The position numbers and the translations under genes were made by a program. From positions 44,368-108,367 of the forward strand of contig CBDCTM010000001.1 of NCBI GenBank assembly GCA_965222005.1: a DNA stretch of 64,000 bases, in the 5' to 3' direction. The stretch is from CBDCTM01 sp965222005. GTDB lineage: Bacteria; Bacteroidota; Bacteroidia; Chitinophagales; Saprospiraceae. Under the pieces are notes generated by a model. It made no database searches. It was not told the origin of the DNA and was given only the letters and a program-made list of their open reading frames with translations. The stretch's first letter is position 1; every line of letters begins with the position of its first letter. This document shows, piece by piece, positions 18,346 through 26,281 of the stretch.

Positions 18346-19485
18346 TTGACGAAGCGGATATTGCAAATATATCGTATCAACCGAGATGATACTGCCAATG
18401 CCGGTGTAATAAAAAAATGCCTCGCTCAATACAAAGCGTTTAATCAACATGGATATAATGCGGATATGCTACAGTTGTGCAATGAAGGCGTGTTGCTAAA
18501 CGATCATCTGATTTACCGAAAAACATTACAATCGCACAGCCTGAGTATGTACTGGTTCTACATCAGCAGTTTTCCGTTTGTGATTCTCCAAAAGGTTGAT
18601 TTTCGGCAATATGACCTGATTTATTTGCGGCATCCCTTTTTTGATCCTTCACTGGTGTATATGCTCCGAAAAATAAAACGCCTCAATGCTGGCATTAAAA
18701 CAGTACTGGAGATTAACACCTGGCCTTATGACCAAGAGCCAAAGCGGTGGCTACACCGGATGAGTCTGCAAATGGATCGATATTACCGCAGGACGGCATA
18801 TAGATATATTGACGCAATTGTGCATTATGGTGATGAGAAACAAATCTGGAATATACCAACCATTCCCATTCGCAACGGAATTGATGTCAGTGCCATACGA
18901 ATAGCAAAAGCTGCTAACCATTCTAGTGAATTGAGACTCATTGCTGTGGGAAACTGGTGCTACTGGCACGGGTTGGATCGCTTAATCCGGGGGCTGGGAA
19001 ACTATGCGAAGCAAGGCAAAAAAACAGTAAAGCTGGTAGTAGTAGGGGAGGGGCCGGAATGGCAAAACCTCAGAAGATTGACCAAGGAGTTAAATTTGGA
19101 AAGACAGGTGACGTTTAGCGGAGTTGCTATGGGAGACAAACTGGATGAACTATTCGACGGAATCAATATTGGTATCGGCACATTGGCCATGCACCGGAAA
19201 GGCGTAGCCTTGGATTCCTCACTTAAGCACCGCGAATATGCCGCCAGAGGTTTGCCTTTCGTTTTATCAGGACAGGATCCCGATTTTTCGGAAAGCCTGC
19301 CGTTTATTCACTATGTGCCAGCCAATGAAGAAGCAATAGATATCCAAAGGCTTGTCAATTTTCAGAGAGGCTTAAAGCAGGAGGGCAGAAGGTCGATCAG
19401 GCAATATGCTGAACAGTGGCTGGGCTGGGAGGTGCAGTTGGTGCAAGTGGTGAGGTGGTTTAATAAACGCAGTATAAATAATTGA
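18346..19485 (+). CDS. Glycosyltransferase family 4 (GT-B)
   Basis: A 379-residue retaining GT-B protein starting at TTG. The N-terminal part (QIYRINRDDTANAGVIKKC) holds a glycine-poor donor loop. IPIRNGIDVSAI marks the interdomain linker, and ELRLIAVGNWCYWHGLDRLI begins the nucleotide-binding domain. LKHREYAARGLPFVLSGQDP is the E-x7-like region. It probably adds a sugar to the repeat unit. The only gene on this strand between two minus-strand genes, so it needs its own promoter in the short divergent gap. Confidence 0.75.
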   Translation: MTKRILQIYRINRDDTANAGVIKKCLAQYKAFNQHGYNADMLQLCNEGVLLNDHLIYRKTLQSHSLSMYWFYISSFPFVILQKVDFRQYDLIYLRHPFFDPSLVYMLRKIKRLNAGIKTVLEINTWPYDQEPKRWLHRMSLQMDRYYRRTAYRYIDAIVHYGDEKQIWNIPTIPIRNGIDVSAIRIAKAANHSSELRLIAVGNWCYWHGLDRLIRGLGNYAKQGKKTVKLVVVGEGPEWQNLRRLTKELNLERQVTFSGVAMGDKLDELFDGINIGIGTLAMHRKGVALDSSLKHREYAARGLPFVLSGQDPDFSESLPFIHYVPANEEAIDIQRLVNFQRGLKQEGRRSIRQYAEQWLGWEVQLVQVVRWFNKRSINN

Positions 19486-19496
19486 TAATCAGGTGC

Positions 19497-20657
19497 TTAC
19501 ACATGCTTTTTCACCGCTACTCTTAGCGGCCAGGTAGTTACTTTTTCAAAAACACTAAAGTAGCTATCAATAGCTACCTGCTGTGCATATCGCTGCTGTG
19601 CAAGGTAGCGGCTATGCTGCCCCATTTGACGGGTTTGCGTTTCAGATAGATTACAATACGTCTCAATCGCCAAGGCCAGGGCTTCACTATTTTTCACAGG
19701 TACCAGGAAGCCATTCTTGCCGGAATCGACCGTTTGCCGGCAACCGGGAGTATCAGTAGTGATGACAGGTTTGCCCATTGCCATTGCCTCTAGCAGCACC
19801 ATTGACAGGCCTTCCCGATAGGAGGGCAGCACGATGCAGTCTGACTGACTGATGACTGGCCTAACGTCCAATTCGATGCCATAGTAACAGATGGTTTTGT
19901 TTTCGATCCAACGTACCAGTTGAGCTTTGGAGACGAAAGAGGGATTGCCCTCATCGATATCGCCAATAACCCAAAAATCGGCATTGGGACACTTTTGGTG
20001 CACTCTTTTAGCTGCCTCCACAAATTCAACAATTCCTTTGTCATATAAAAGACGGCCGATAAATGTGAAGACCTTTCGATTGTCGGAAGGAGAGAACTTA
20101 CGCGGCGAAAAATGTTTAATATTCACTCCACTGCCAGGAACGGTGTATGCCTGCTCTCTTTTCACGATTTGCTTCTCGATGAATAAGCTACGATCGTCTT
20201 TATTTTTAAAAATTACTGCCTGCGCAAGCCGGAAGGATATTCGGTAGAGTAATTCCGTAAAGTTGCGAAGGGAGCGTTGGTGCAAAAAACTATAACCCAA
20301 TCCGGTGACAACACAAACTGAAGGAATCCTGGAGAAGCAGGCCGCAAAGTTGCCCCATATATTTGGCTTGACGGTATAGTGAATAATTAAGTCCGGTTGG
20401 TGCTTCTTGTAAATATTCCAAAGTTCCAGAAAGAGCGAAATGTCTTTCAGAGGATTTTTGCTCTTTCGAGAAAGGTGTTTCAATGGAATATGTGTCAGCC
20501 CGGGTGTTTTATTAAGATAGTGAATGTATTCGTCCACCGGAGCGATTACGATCACCTGAAAACCTTTTTTCAGGAAAGCCTTGATGAGGGCAAGACGAAA
20601 ATTGTAAATATTCCAAGTAGAGTTGGCTACAAAAGCGATTTTCTTTGTGCGATCCAT
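19497..20657 (-). CDS. Glycosyltransferase family 4, PglA/CapM-like
   Basis: A 386-residue GT-B enzyme. KIAFVANSTWNIYNFRLALI at the N-terminus, VCVVTGLGYSF in the middle and FTFIGRLLYDKGIVEFVEAA at the start of the C-domain match the PglA/CapM group, which transfers GalNAc or a similar sugar to an undecaprenyl-PP-linked primer. The E-x7-E motif is EGLSMVLLEAMAMGKPVITT. Upstream (20658-20747) is a 90-bp AT-rich gap before the manC gene. Confidence 0.85.
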   Translation of the reverse strand: MDRTKKIAFVANSTWNIYNFRLALIKAFLKKGFQVIVIAPVDEYIHYLNKTPGLTHIPLKHLSRKSKNPLKDISLFLELWNIYKKHQPDLIIHYTVKPNIWGNFAACFSRIPSVCVVTGLGYSFLHQRSLRNFTELLYRISFRLAQAVIFKNKDDRSLFIEKQIVKREQAYTVPGSGVNIKHFSPRKFSPSDNRKVFTFIGRLLYDKGIVEFVEAAKRVHQKCPNADFWVIGDIDEGNPSFVSKAQLVRWIENKTICYYGIELDVRPVISQSDCIVLPSYREGLSMVLLEAMAMGKPVITTDTPGCRQTVDSGKNGFLVPVKNSEALALAIETYCNLSETQTRQMGQHSRYLAQQRYAQQVAIDSYFSVFEKVTTWPLRVAVKKHV

Positions 20658-20747
20658 CCGGGTATTATCAGCTTTAAATGTGCTTTACAATTCGGTTGTT
20701 GAAAAAGAGCGTACAATAGTAGGAATAAAAAACAAATTAAAAAAAAA

Positions 20748-21803
20748 TCAACTGTTTATTTGCTTTACAACCTCTTTGATCTCCTGCTCCTTTGACTTGG
20801 GCCAGATGAGGAGTGCCTCTTCCTCATCTACTATAATAAAATCTTGTAAGCCTTTGATTATCAGCAATTTATCTTTCGAAGTTCTTATCAGGCAGTCCTT
20901 CGTGTTGTGTGTGATTACCCGCTGACCATTTATCACATTTCCATTTTCATCTTTAGGGCTTTCGGCATGCAGCGAAGCCCATGTCCCCAGGTCCGACCAG
21001 CCAAATTCGGAGGGGATGGTATACACCTGGTCCGACTTTTCCATGATAGCATAATCAATGGAAATCGAGGGGGTAGTGGGGTAGTGGTGGTCTATGAAGG
21101 CCTGCTCTTCCGGGCTGTTATAAATGGAACGCTTGGCCCCTAAAATCTGATGGATTTCGGGCGCATGGCTTTTGAAAGCCTGTAAAATGCTTTGCACATT
21201 CCATACAAAGATGCCGGCATTCCAGAGGTACTCACCACTGGCTACAAAGGCTTTGGCCCTTTCCAGATCTGGCTTCTCGGTAAAGGCCCGCACTTTATGA
21301 ATGCCGTTGAGGCCCTCTTGCTCAAAATGGATATAGCCATATCCTGTATCCGGCCGGCTGGGCTGAATGCCCAGAGTGAGCAGGGCCTCGCTGTCAGAAG
21401 CAAAGTTGCAGGCTTTTTTAAGCGTATCGATAAACCGGCTTTCGTTGAGAATGATGTGATCGCTGGGGGCTACCACCATGTTAGCATCAGGGTCGAGGGA
21501 GGCTAATTTGAAGGCCGTGTATGCCACGCAGGGAGCAGTGTTGTTGCGAGAAGGCTCACAAAGGATTTGATGGTCGGCCAGTTCGGGCAGATGCTCCAGC
21601 ACTAATTGCTTATAGCGTGCGTTGGTAACAATGAAAATATTTGAGGCCGGGCATAGCTTTAAGAAGCGCTCAAAGGTGAGTCTGATAAGTGATTTGCCGG
21701 TGCCGAGAATATCGAGAAACTGCTTTGGCCGTTCCTCGCGGCTGGCCGGCCAGAAGCGGCTGCCAATACCACCAGCCATAATGGCTACATAGGGCTTACT
21801 CAT
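20748..21803 (-). CDS. manC: Mannose-1-phosphate guanylyltransferase
   Basis: A 351-residue nucleotidyltransferase making GDP-mannose from Man-1-P and GTP. It shows the signature IMAGGIGSRFWPASREERPK (residues 8-27), VAPSDHI, FTEKPDLERAKAF and WNAGIFVW. It lacks the C-terminal isomerase/cupin domain of the two-domain enterobacterial enzyme, like the single-domain type of other phyla. It supplies GDP-Man for the glycosyltransferases or for GDP-fucose-type sugars. Its start is 60 bp from the divergent Uma2 array. Confidence 0.9.
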   Translation of the reverse strand: MSKPYVAIMAGGIGSRFWPASREERPKQFLDILGTGKSLIRLTFERFLKLCPASNIFIVTNARYKQLVLEHLPELADHQILCEPSRNNTAPCVAYTAFKLASLDPDANMVVAPSDHIILNESRFIDTLKKACNFASDSEALLTLGIQPSRPDTGYGYIHFEQEGLNGIHKVRAFTEKPDLERAKAFVASGEYLWNAGIFVWNVQSILQAFKSHAPEIHQILGAKRSIYNSPEEQAFIDHHYPTTPSISIDYAIMEKSDQVYTIPSEFGWSDLGTWASLHAESPKDENGNVINGQRVITHNTKDCLIRTSKDKLLIIKGLQDFIIVDEEEALLIWPKSKEQEIKEVVKQINS

Positions 21804-21812
21804 GGGTCAGAT

Positions 21813-21842
21813 TGTTTATCAAAAAAAAATCGAGTATCTTTA
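21813..21842 (+). promoter_or_regulatory. Possible promoter of the Uma2 array
   Basis: TTG at 21813-21815 and TATCTTTA at 21835-21842 resemble the Bacteroidota -33 TTTG and -7 TAnnTTTG boxes, with about 19 bp between them and one mismatch in the -7 box. The first Uma2 ATG is 20 bp downstream. No other promoter-like spacing is seen between the units. Confidence 0.3.
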
Positions 21843-21862
21843 AAACAATAATACGATTGAAA

Positions 21863-22396
21863 ATGAATGCCAGAAAATATTTGCCCAATTATTCATACAA
21901 AGACTATGAACAATGGGAGGGGAGATGGGAGCTGATCGGCGGCATTCCCTATGCCATGTCGCCTGCGCCTAATGCCCGGCACCAGCGAATTAGTGCTATG
22001 CTGACACACAGTTTTGTGGAAGCTTTGGGCAATTGTCCATCCTGCCAGGTTTATTTGCCAATAGACTATCGAATCGATGAAAATACCGTAGTGCAACCCG
22101 ATCTTTCCATTGTCTGTGAAGACTGGGAGGGGCAATATTTGCAGGTGCCGCCAGCGCTGGTTGTGGAGATCCTTTCCGGCTCAACGGCTCACAAAGACCG
22201 GAACCTCAAATATGAATTGTATGAACAGCAGCAGGTGGGATATTATCTGATCGTCAACCCGCTGGATGAAACGATTGACATTTACCGATACAACGATGGC
22301 TATGAGCTGGCTGCCACAATGGATAAAACACAGACCGAATTCCGCTTTGAGCTTCCGGACTGCTCTTTTTCAATCAATTTTTCAAAAATTTGGTGA
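21863..22396 (+). CDS. Uma2-family PD-(D/E)XK nuclease-like protein, copy 1
   Basis: A 177-residue Uma2 (DUF820) protein. The restriction-endonuclease-like core is visible as E23 (RWELIGG), QPDLSIV (D80), LVVEILSGST (E102) and K117 in NLKYELY, followed by YYLIVNPLDETIDIYR. The frame is open from TTG 21812, but the ATG at 21863 matches the N-termini of the other four copies. Its variable stretch (residues 44-70) reads SAMLTHSFVEALGNCPSC. Uma2 proteins are abundant in cyanobacteria and Bacteroidota and their biological role is not established. Confidence 0.8.
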   Translation: MNARKYLPNYSYKDYEQWEGRWELIGGIPYAMSPAPNARHQRISAMLTHSFVEALGNCPSCQVYLPIDYRIDENTVVQPDLSIVCEDWEGQYLQVPPALVVEILSGSTAHKDRNLKYELYEQQQVGYYLIVNPLDETIDIYRYNDGYELAATMDKTQTEFRFELPDCSFSINFSKIW

Positions 22397-22397
22397 A

Positions 22398-22931
22398 ATG
22401 AATGCCAGGAAGTATTTGCCCAATTATTCGTACAAGGACTACGAGCAGTGGGAGGGGCGCTGGGAATTAATTGATGGCATTCCCTATGCCATGTCACCTG
22501 CACCCAATGCCCGGCATCAGCGGATTAGTGCTCGCCTGGCTCGATATTTTGATGAAGCGCTGGACATGTGCAAGCCTTGCAAAGTTTATATGCCAATTGA
22601 TTACCGAATCGATGAAAACACCGTAGTGCAGCCCGATCTTTCCATTGTCTGTGAGGACTGGGAGGGGCAATATTTGCAGGTGCCGCCGGCATTGGTGGTA
22701 GAAATACTATCCGGCTCAACGGCTCACAAAGACCGGAACCTCAAATATGAATTGTACGAACAGCAGCAGGTGGGATATTATCTGATCGTCAACCCGCTGG
22801 ATGAAACGATTGACATTTACCGATATAACGATGGCTATGAGCTGGCTGCCACAATGGATAAAACACAGACCGAATTCCACTTTGAGATTCCGGACTGTTC
22901 TTTTTCAATCGATTTTTCAAAAATTTGGTGA
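22398..22931 (+). CDS. Uma2-family protein, copy 2 (B type)
   Basis: Same 177-residue Uma2 fold and catalytic residues as copy 1. It is the B type: WELIDGIPYAM, and a variable stretch SARLARYFDEALDMCKPC. The ORF looks longer upstream only because the preceding copy is open in this frame. The true start is ATG 22398, one base after the stop of copy 1, so re-initiation is likely. B copies also differ from A copies in synonymous positions around the catalytic E102 codon, which shows they diverged before the array was re-amplified. Confidence 0.8.
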   Translation: MNARKYLPNYSYKDYEQWEGRWELIDGIPYAMSPAPNARHQRISARLARYFDEALDMCKPCKVYMPIDYRIDENTVVQPDLSIVCEDWEGQYLQVPPALVVEILSGSTAHKDRNLKYELYEQQQVGYYLIVNPLDETIDIYRYNDGYELAATMDKTQTEFHFEIPDCSFSIDFSKIW

Positions 22932-22932
22932 A

Positions 22933-23466
22933 ATGAATGCCAGGAAGTATTTGCCCAATTATTCGTACAAGGACTATGAGCAGTGGGAGGGGCGCTGGGA
23001 ACTCATCGGTGGCATTCCCTATGCCATGTCGCCTGCGCCCAATGCCCGCCACCAGCGGATAAACGCCGAGTTAACCCGCCATTTTCTCATAGCACTTGAC
23101 CCTTGCGATTCCTGCAAGGTATATTTGCCGATTGATTACAAAATCGATGAAAACACCGTAGTGCAACCCGATCTTTCCATTGTCTGTGAAGACTGGGAGG
23201 GGCAATATTTGCAGGTGCCGCCAGCGCTGGTTGTGGAGATCCTTTCCGGCTCAACGGCTCACAAAGACCGGAACCTCAAATATGAATTGTATGAACAGCA
23301 GCAGGTGGGATATTATCTGATCGTCAACCCGCTGGATGAAACGATTGACATTTACCGATACAACGATGGCTATGAGCTGGCTGCCACAATGGATAAAACA
23401 CAGACCGAATTCCGCTTTGAGCTTCCGGACTGCTCTTTTTCAATCAATTTTTCAAAAATTTGGTGA
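22933..23466 (+). CDS. Uma2-family protein, copy 3 (A type)
   Basis: Same fold and catalytic residues. The variable stretch is NAELTRHFLIALDPCDSC, shared only with copy 5. From the QPDLSIV codons to the 3' end it is nucleotide-identical by eye to copy 1, including FRFELPDCSFSINF, while the variable window differs sharply. Start ATG 22933 follows the stop of copy 2 by one base. Confidence 0.8.
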   Translation: MNARKYLPNYSYKDYEQWEGRWELIGGIPYAMSPAPNARHQRINAELTRHFLIALDPCDSCKVYLPIDYKIDENTVVQPDLSIVCEDWEGQYLQVPPALVVEILSGSTAHKDRNLKYELYEQQQVGYYLIVNPLDETIDIYRYNDGYELAATMDKTQTEFRFELPDCSFSINFSKIW

Positions 23467-23467
23467 A

Positions 23468-24001
23468 ATGAATGCCAGGAAGTATTTGCCCAATTATTCG
23501 TACAAGGACTACGAGCAGTGGGAGGGGCGCTGGGAATTAATTGATGGCATTCCCTATGCCATGTCACCTGCACCCAATGCCCGGCATCAGCGGATTAGTG
23601 CTCGCCTGGCTCGATATTTTGATGAAGCGCTGGACATGTGCAAGCCTTGCAAAGTTTATATGCCAATTGATTACCGAATCGATGAAAACACCGTAGTGCA
23701 GCCCGATCTTTCCATTGTCTGTGAGGACTGGGAGGGGCAATATTTGCAGGTGCCGCCGGCATTGGTGGTAGAAATACTATCCGGCTCAACGGCTCACAAA
23801 GACCGGAACCTCAAATATGAATTGTACGAACAGCAGCAGGTGGGATATTATCTGATCGTCAACCCGCTGGATGAAACGATTGACATTTACCGATACAACG
23901 ATGGCTATGAGCTGGCTGCCACAATGGATAAAACACAGACCGAATTCCACTTTGAGATTCCGGACTGTTCTTTTTCAATCGATTTTTCAAAAATTTGGTG
24001 A
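23468..24001 (+). CDS. Uma2-family protein, copy 4 (B type)
   Basis: The encoded protein is identical to copy 2 (variable stretch SARLARYFDEALDMCKPC), and the DNA differs at only one noticed base. It must be a very recent duplicate of copy 2 as part of the 1070-bp B-A unit. Start ATG 23468. Confidence 0.8.
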   Translation: MNARKYLPNYSYKDYEQWEGRWELIDGIPYAMSPAPNARHQRISARLARYFDEALDMCKPCKVYMPIDYRIDENTVVQPDLSIVCEDWEGQYLQVPPALVVEILSGSTAHKDRNLKYELYEQQQVGYYLIVNPLDETIDIYRYNDGYELAATMDKTQTEFHFEIPDCSFSIDFSKIW

Positions 24002-24002
24002 A

Positions 24003-24536
24003 ATGAATGCCAGGAAGTATTTGCCCAATTATTCGTACAAGGACTATGAGCAGTGGGAGGGGCGCTGGGAACTCATCGGTGGCATTCCCTATGCCATGTC
24101 GCCTGCGCCCAATGCCCGCCACCAGCGGATAAACGCCGAGTTAACCCGCCATTTTCTCATAGCACTTGACCCTTGCGATTCCTGCAAGGTATATTTGCCG
24201 ATTGATTACAAAATCGATGAAAACACCGTAGTGCAACCCGATCTTTCCATTGTCTGTGAAGACTGGGAGGGGCAATATTTGCAGGTGCCGCCAGCGCTGG
24301 TTGTGGAGATCCTTTCCGGCTCAACGGCTCACAAAGACCGGAACCTCAAATATGAATTGTATGAACAGCAGCAGGTGGGATATTATCTGATCGTCAACCC
24401 GCTGGATGAAACGATTGACATTTACCGACACAACGATGGCTATGAGCTGGCTGCCACAATGGATAAAACACAGACCGAATTCCACTTTGAGATTCCGGAC
24501 TGTTCTTTTTCAATCGATTTTTCAAAGATTTGGTAA
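24003..24536 (+). CDS. Uma2-family protein, copy 5 (A/B hybrid)
   Basis: The N-terminal two thirds match copy 3 (NAELTRHFLIALDPCDSC). The last part (FHFEIPDCSFSIDFSKIW) matches copies 2 and 4. One residue (YRHNDG in place of YRYNDG) is unique. This is the signature of a crossover or gene conversion inside the gene. Its last 15 bp overlap the stop region of a truncated methyltransferase gene on the other strand. Confidence 0.8.
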   Translation: MNARKYLPNYSYKDYEQWEGRWELIGGIPYAMSPAPNARHQRINAELTRHFLIALDPCDSCKVYLPIDYKIDENTVVQPDLSIVCEDWEGQYLQVPPALVVEILSGSTAHKDRNLKYELYEQQQVGYYLIVNPLDETIDIYRHNDGYELAATMDKTQTEFHFEIPDCSFSIDFSKIW

Positions 24537-24806
24537 CCTGTCTATTTTTTCTATTGCTATGTTTGGCATACAAAAGTCCAACTCCTGCAGTGGATATTTG
24601 ACCCGAGCTTTGTCGAGCTCTTCCTTGTTTTTATCATAAAGGGTGTAGCGTAGTTTTTTTCGCCTTACGAACGCTTCGGAAAGTATCGGATTAGCCCCGG
24701 CACCAATTTCGCAAACAGTGGTGATCTCATGCTGCTCAGCATATTTTTTAACGGTTGTTTTGAAGTGTTCAAACGATTTTGATTGGGGGTAGAGAGCAGT
24801 CTTCAA
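24522..24806 (-). pseudogene. Truncated SAM-dependent methyltransferase (N-terminal part)
   Basis: A 94-residue frame with motif I VCEIGAGANPIL (about residues 31-42) and the following YTLYDKNKEEL acidic strand end of a class I methyltransferase. The rest of the domain is missing, and the frame ends inside the last Uma2 copy. Family members need about 200 residues, so this is a remnant cut off by the Uma2 array. The start is TTG 24806 or slightly upstream, and an IS3-family element begins 65 bp before it. Confidence 0.6.
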
Positions 24807-24906
24807 GTGGGGATGATGGGTATGGGCCGGACTTTATTTAACATAAGATTAGTTATAGGCCAAGTTGTATTGTCCTGAAATAGGTTGACACTAAGTTTAT
24901 AACTGT

Positions 24907-26238
24907 ATGAAAATCAGCAAGAAACAGCCTATTACAAAAAATACTAAATCATTAAGACATCAGGTGGTATTCAAAAAGAAAGTTGTCCAGTTGTATCTAT
25001 CCGGTTTGATGGATGCTCACCAAATCTGGAACAAGTATCATATTTCAAAAAAAGAGCTGAGTAAGTGGCGTTTGTGGTATTTTCATTATTTTGAGATTAC
25101 ACAAACACCTCGTAAGTATGGAAGACGAAAAATCTCTCCGTATGCGCATTCAGCAATTAGAGCAAGAGCTGAAAACCACAAACCAGCAACTAAAAGAAAA
25201 AAATATTCAGGTGACTGGGCTGCAATCTATGATCGATTTAGTCGAGAAACGCTACCAGATTCCAATAAAAAAAAGCACTGGCACGAAGTGATTACAGAAC
25301 TCAAGGAGCAATTTCCAATAGCCAGTTTAGCTATGCTTTGCAAGTTTTTTGGAAAAACCCGGCAAGCCTGGTATAAGGCCAATCAAAAACGTGAATTTGC
25401 CGATATGAAGGCTTTGCTGATTGTTGAACAGGTAGAACATATTCGGAAATATCTACCCAAAATTGGTGGCCGAAAGCTATTCTTTATGCTGGAAAGTTTC
25501 TTTAAAAAACACCGATTCAAGATCGGAAGAGATAAATTTTTTGACCTGCTACGAGATCATGATTTGCTCATAAAAAAGAAGCGAAAACGAGCCAGAACGA
25601 CCTACTTTAACCACTTGTACAAAAAACATCCGAACCGAACACATCAATTGCTGATCAGCTCGGCAGACCGGGTTTGGATCTCAGATATCACCTATATCCG
25701 GATTGGAAAAGGTTTTGCTTATTTGAGCTTGACCACAGATGCATACTCTCGCAAGATAGTAGGGTATTGCCTCTCTCCTACCCTGAATGCCGAAGGATCC
25801 ATCAAGGCCTTAAGAATGGCTCTTAAGCAACGTCAGGATAGCACTAAATCCCTCATCCATCACTCGGATCGAGGTATCCAATATTGTTGTACATCCTATG
25901 TATCTATTCTCAAAAAGAACAACATCAAAGTATCGATGACTCAGCATGGCGATCCAAGAGAGAATGCACTTGCTGAAAGAATCCACAAAACGATCAAAGA
26001 AGAATTTCTAAACTACCGCATTCACTTGTCGTTTGAAACAGCCTTAACATCGATTAGACGAACAATAAAAATCTACAATGAAATGCGGCCTCATGCCAGT
26101 ATAGATTATCTTACACCTAGCCAGGCACATCATCGCACAGGCTTGCTGAAGAGAAGGTGGAAAGCTTATTATCGAACGGATCAAAGATTGAAAATAATTG
26201 AACTGAATGTAAAAAATAGTCCAAAATCGAGAGCTTGA
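24907..26238 (+). CDS. IS3-family transposase, HTH and catalytic parts in one frame
   Basis: A 443-codon frame. Residues 20-60 form the HTH part of orfA (QVVFKKKVVQLYLSG, HISKKELSKWRLWY). From about residue 125 the frame is orfB: HWHEVITELKEQFP, IGGRKLFFML, then the DDE core WISDITYIRI, LIHHSDRGIQYC and DPRENALAERIHKTIKEEF. Between about 25091 and 25267 this frame reads sequence with no transposase character, while the leucine-zipper end of orfA is in the +1 frame. The element thus appears to have had an indel in orfA. Confidence 0.8.
   Translation: MKISKKQPITKNTKSLRHQVVFKKKVVQLYLSGLMDAHQIWNKYHISKKELSKWRLWYFHYFEITQTPRKYGRRKISPYAHSAIRARAENHKPATKRKKYSGDWAAIYDRFSRETLPDSNKKKHWHEVITELKEQFPIASLAMLCKFFGKTRQAWYKANQKREFADMKALLIVEQVEHIRKYLPKIGGRKLFFMLESFFKKHRFKIGRDKFFDLLRDHDLLIKKKRKRARTTYFNHLYKKHPNRTHQLLISSADRVWISDITYIRIGKGFAYLSLTTDAYSRKIVGYCLSPTLNAEGSIKALRMALKQRQDSTKSLIHHSDRGIQYCCTSYVSILKKNNIKVSMTQHGDPRENALAERIHKTIKEEFLNYRIHLSFETALTSIRRTIKIYNEMRPHASIDYLTPSQAHHRTGLLKRRWKAYYRTDQRLKIIELNVKNSPKSRA
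25091..25291 (+). CDS. Leucine-zipper C-terminal part of IS3 orfA, displaced to the +1 frame
   Basis: This frame encodes EDEKSLRMRIQQLEQELKTT, NQQLKEKNIQVTGLQ and KRYQIPIKKS, the coiled-coil and terminal segment typical of IS3-family OrfA. It cannot be joined to the HTH without a shift because a stop (25058) precedes it in this frame. At its end an A run (25267-25274) would slip -1 into orfB, as in intact IS3 elements. The nominal start codon is not meaningful. Confidence 0.6.
   Translation: MRLHKHLVSMEDEKSLRMRIQQLEQELKTTNQQLKEKNIQVTGLQSMIDLVEKRYQIPIKKSTGTK
25267..25273 (+). promoter_or_regulatory. -1 frameshift site A_AAA_AAA of the IS3 element
   Basis: In the zipper frame the codons are ATA AAA AAA AGC. 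A -1 slip gives AAA AAA AAG CAC and enters orfB at NKKKHWHEV. Position and sequence fit the usual IS3-family programmed frameshift. With the present indel the HTH no longer reaches this site. Confidence 0.6.
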
Positions 26239-26281
26239 ATTTATTTTTTAACCTGCTAACTTTTTTCAGGACACTATATAT

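Larger units (their letters stand above)
21863..24536 (+). repeat. Tandem array of five 535-bp units, each one Uma2 gene
   Basis: Five copies of 534-bp genes follow each other with a single base between stop and next start (TGA-A-ATG). The period is 535 bp, so each copy is in the next reading frame. Copies 2 and 4 are almost identical (one difference noted, T/C at 22822/23892 area), and copies 3 and 5 are almost identical except near the 3' end, where copy 5 resembles copies 2 and 4. The pattern is A-B-A-B-A with a 1070-bp higher-order unit, pointing to recent unequal crossing-over and gene conversion. Confidence 0.9.
24871..26273 (+). mobile_element. IS3-family insertion sequence
   Basis: Ends share the inverted repeat TGTCCTGAAA (left, 24871-24880; right, reversed, 26264-26273), extending imperfectly for about 20 bp. 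It contains an IS3-type transposase. No clear target duplication is visible next to the ends (TAT on the left, CTA on the right). It sits between the truncated methyltransferase and an older IS3 remnant. Confidence 0.75.

Noticed and set aside
21863..24536. CRISPR array or satellite DNA
   Set aside because: Units are 535 bp, each a complete conserved protein gene, with no short repeats and spacers.
21812..24639. Longer versions of the Uma2 genes (starts at 21812, 22266, 22801, 23336, 23871 and an extra frame at 24406)
   Set aside because: The period is 535 bp, so each preceding copy is open in the next frame; the extra N-termini are out-of-frame readings of the previous copy, and all copies share the same ATG followed by NARKYLPNYS.
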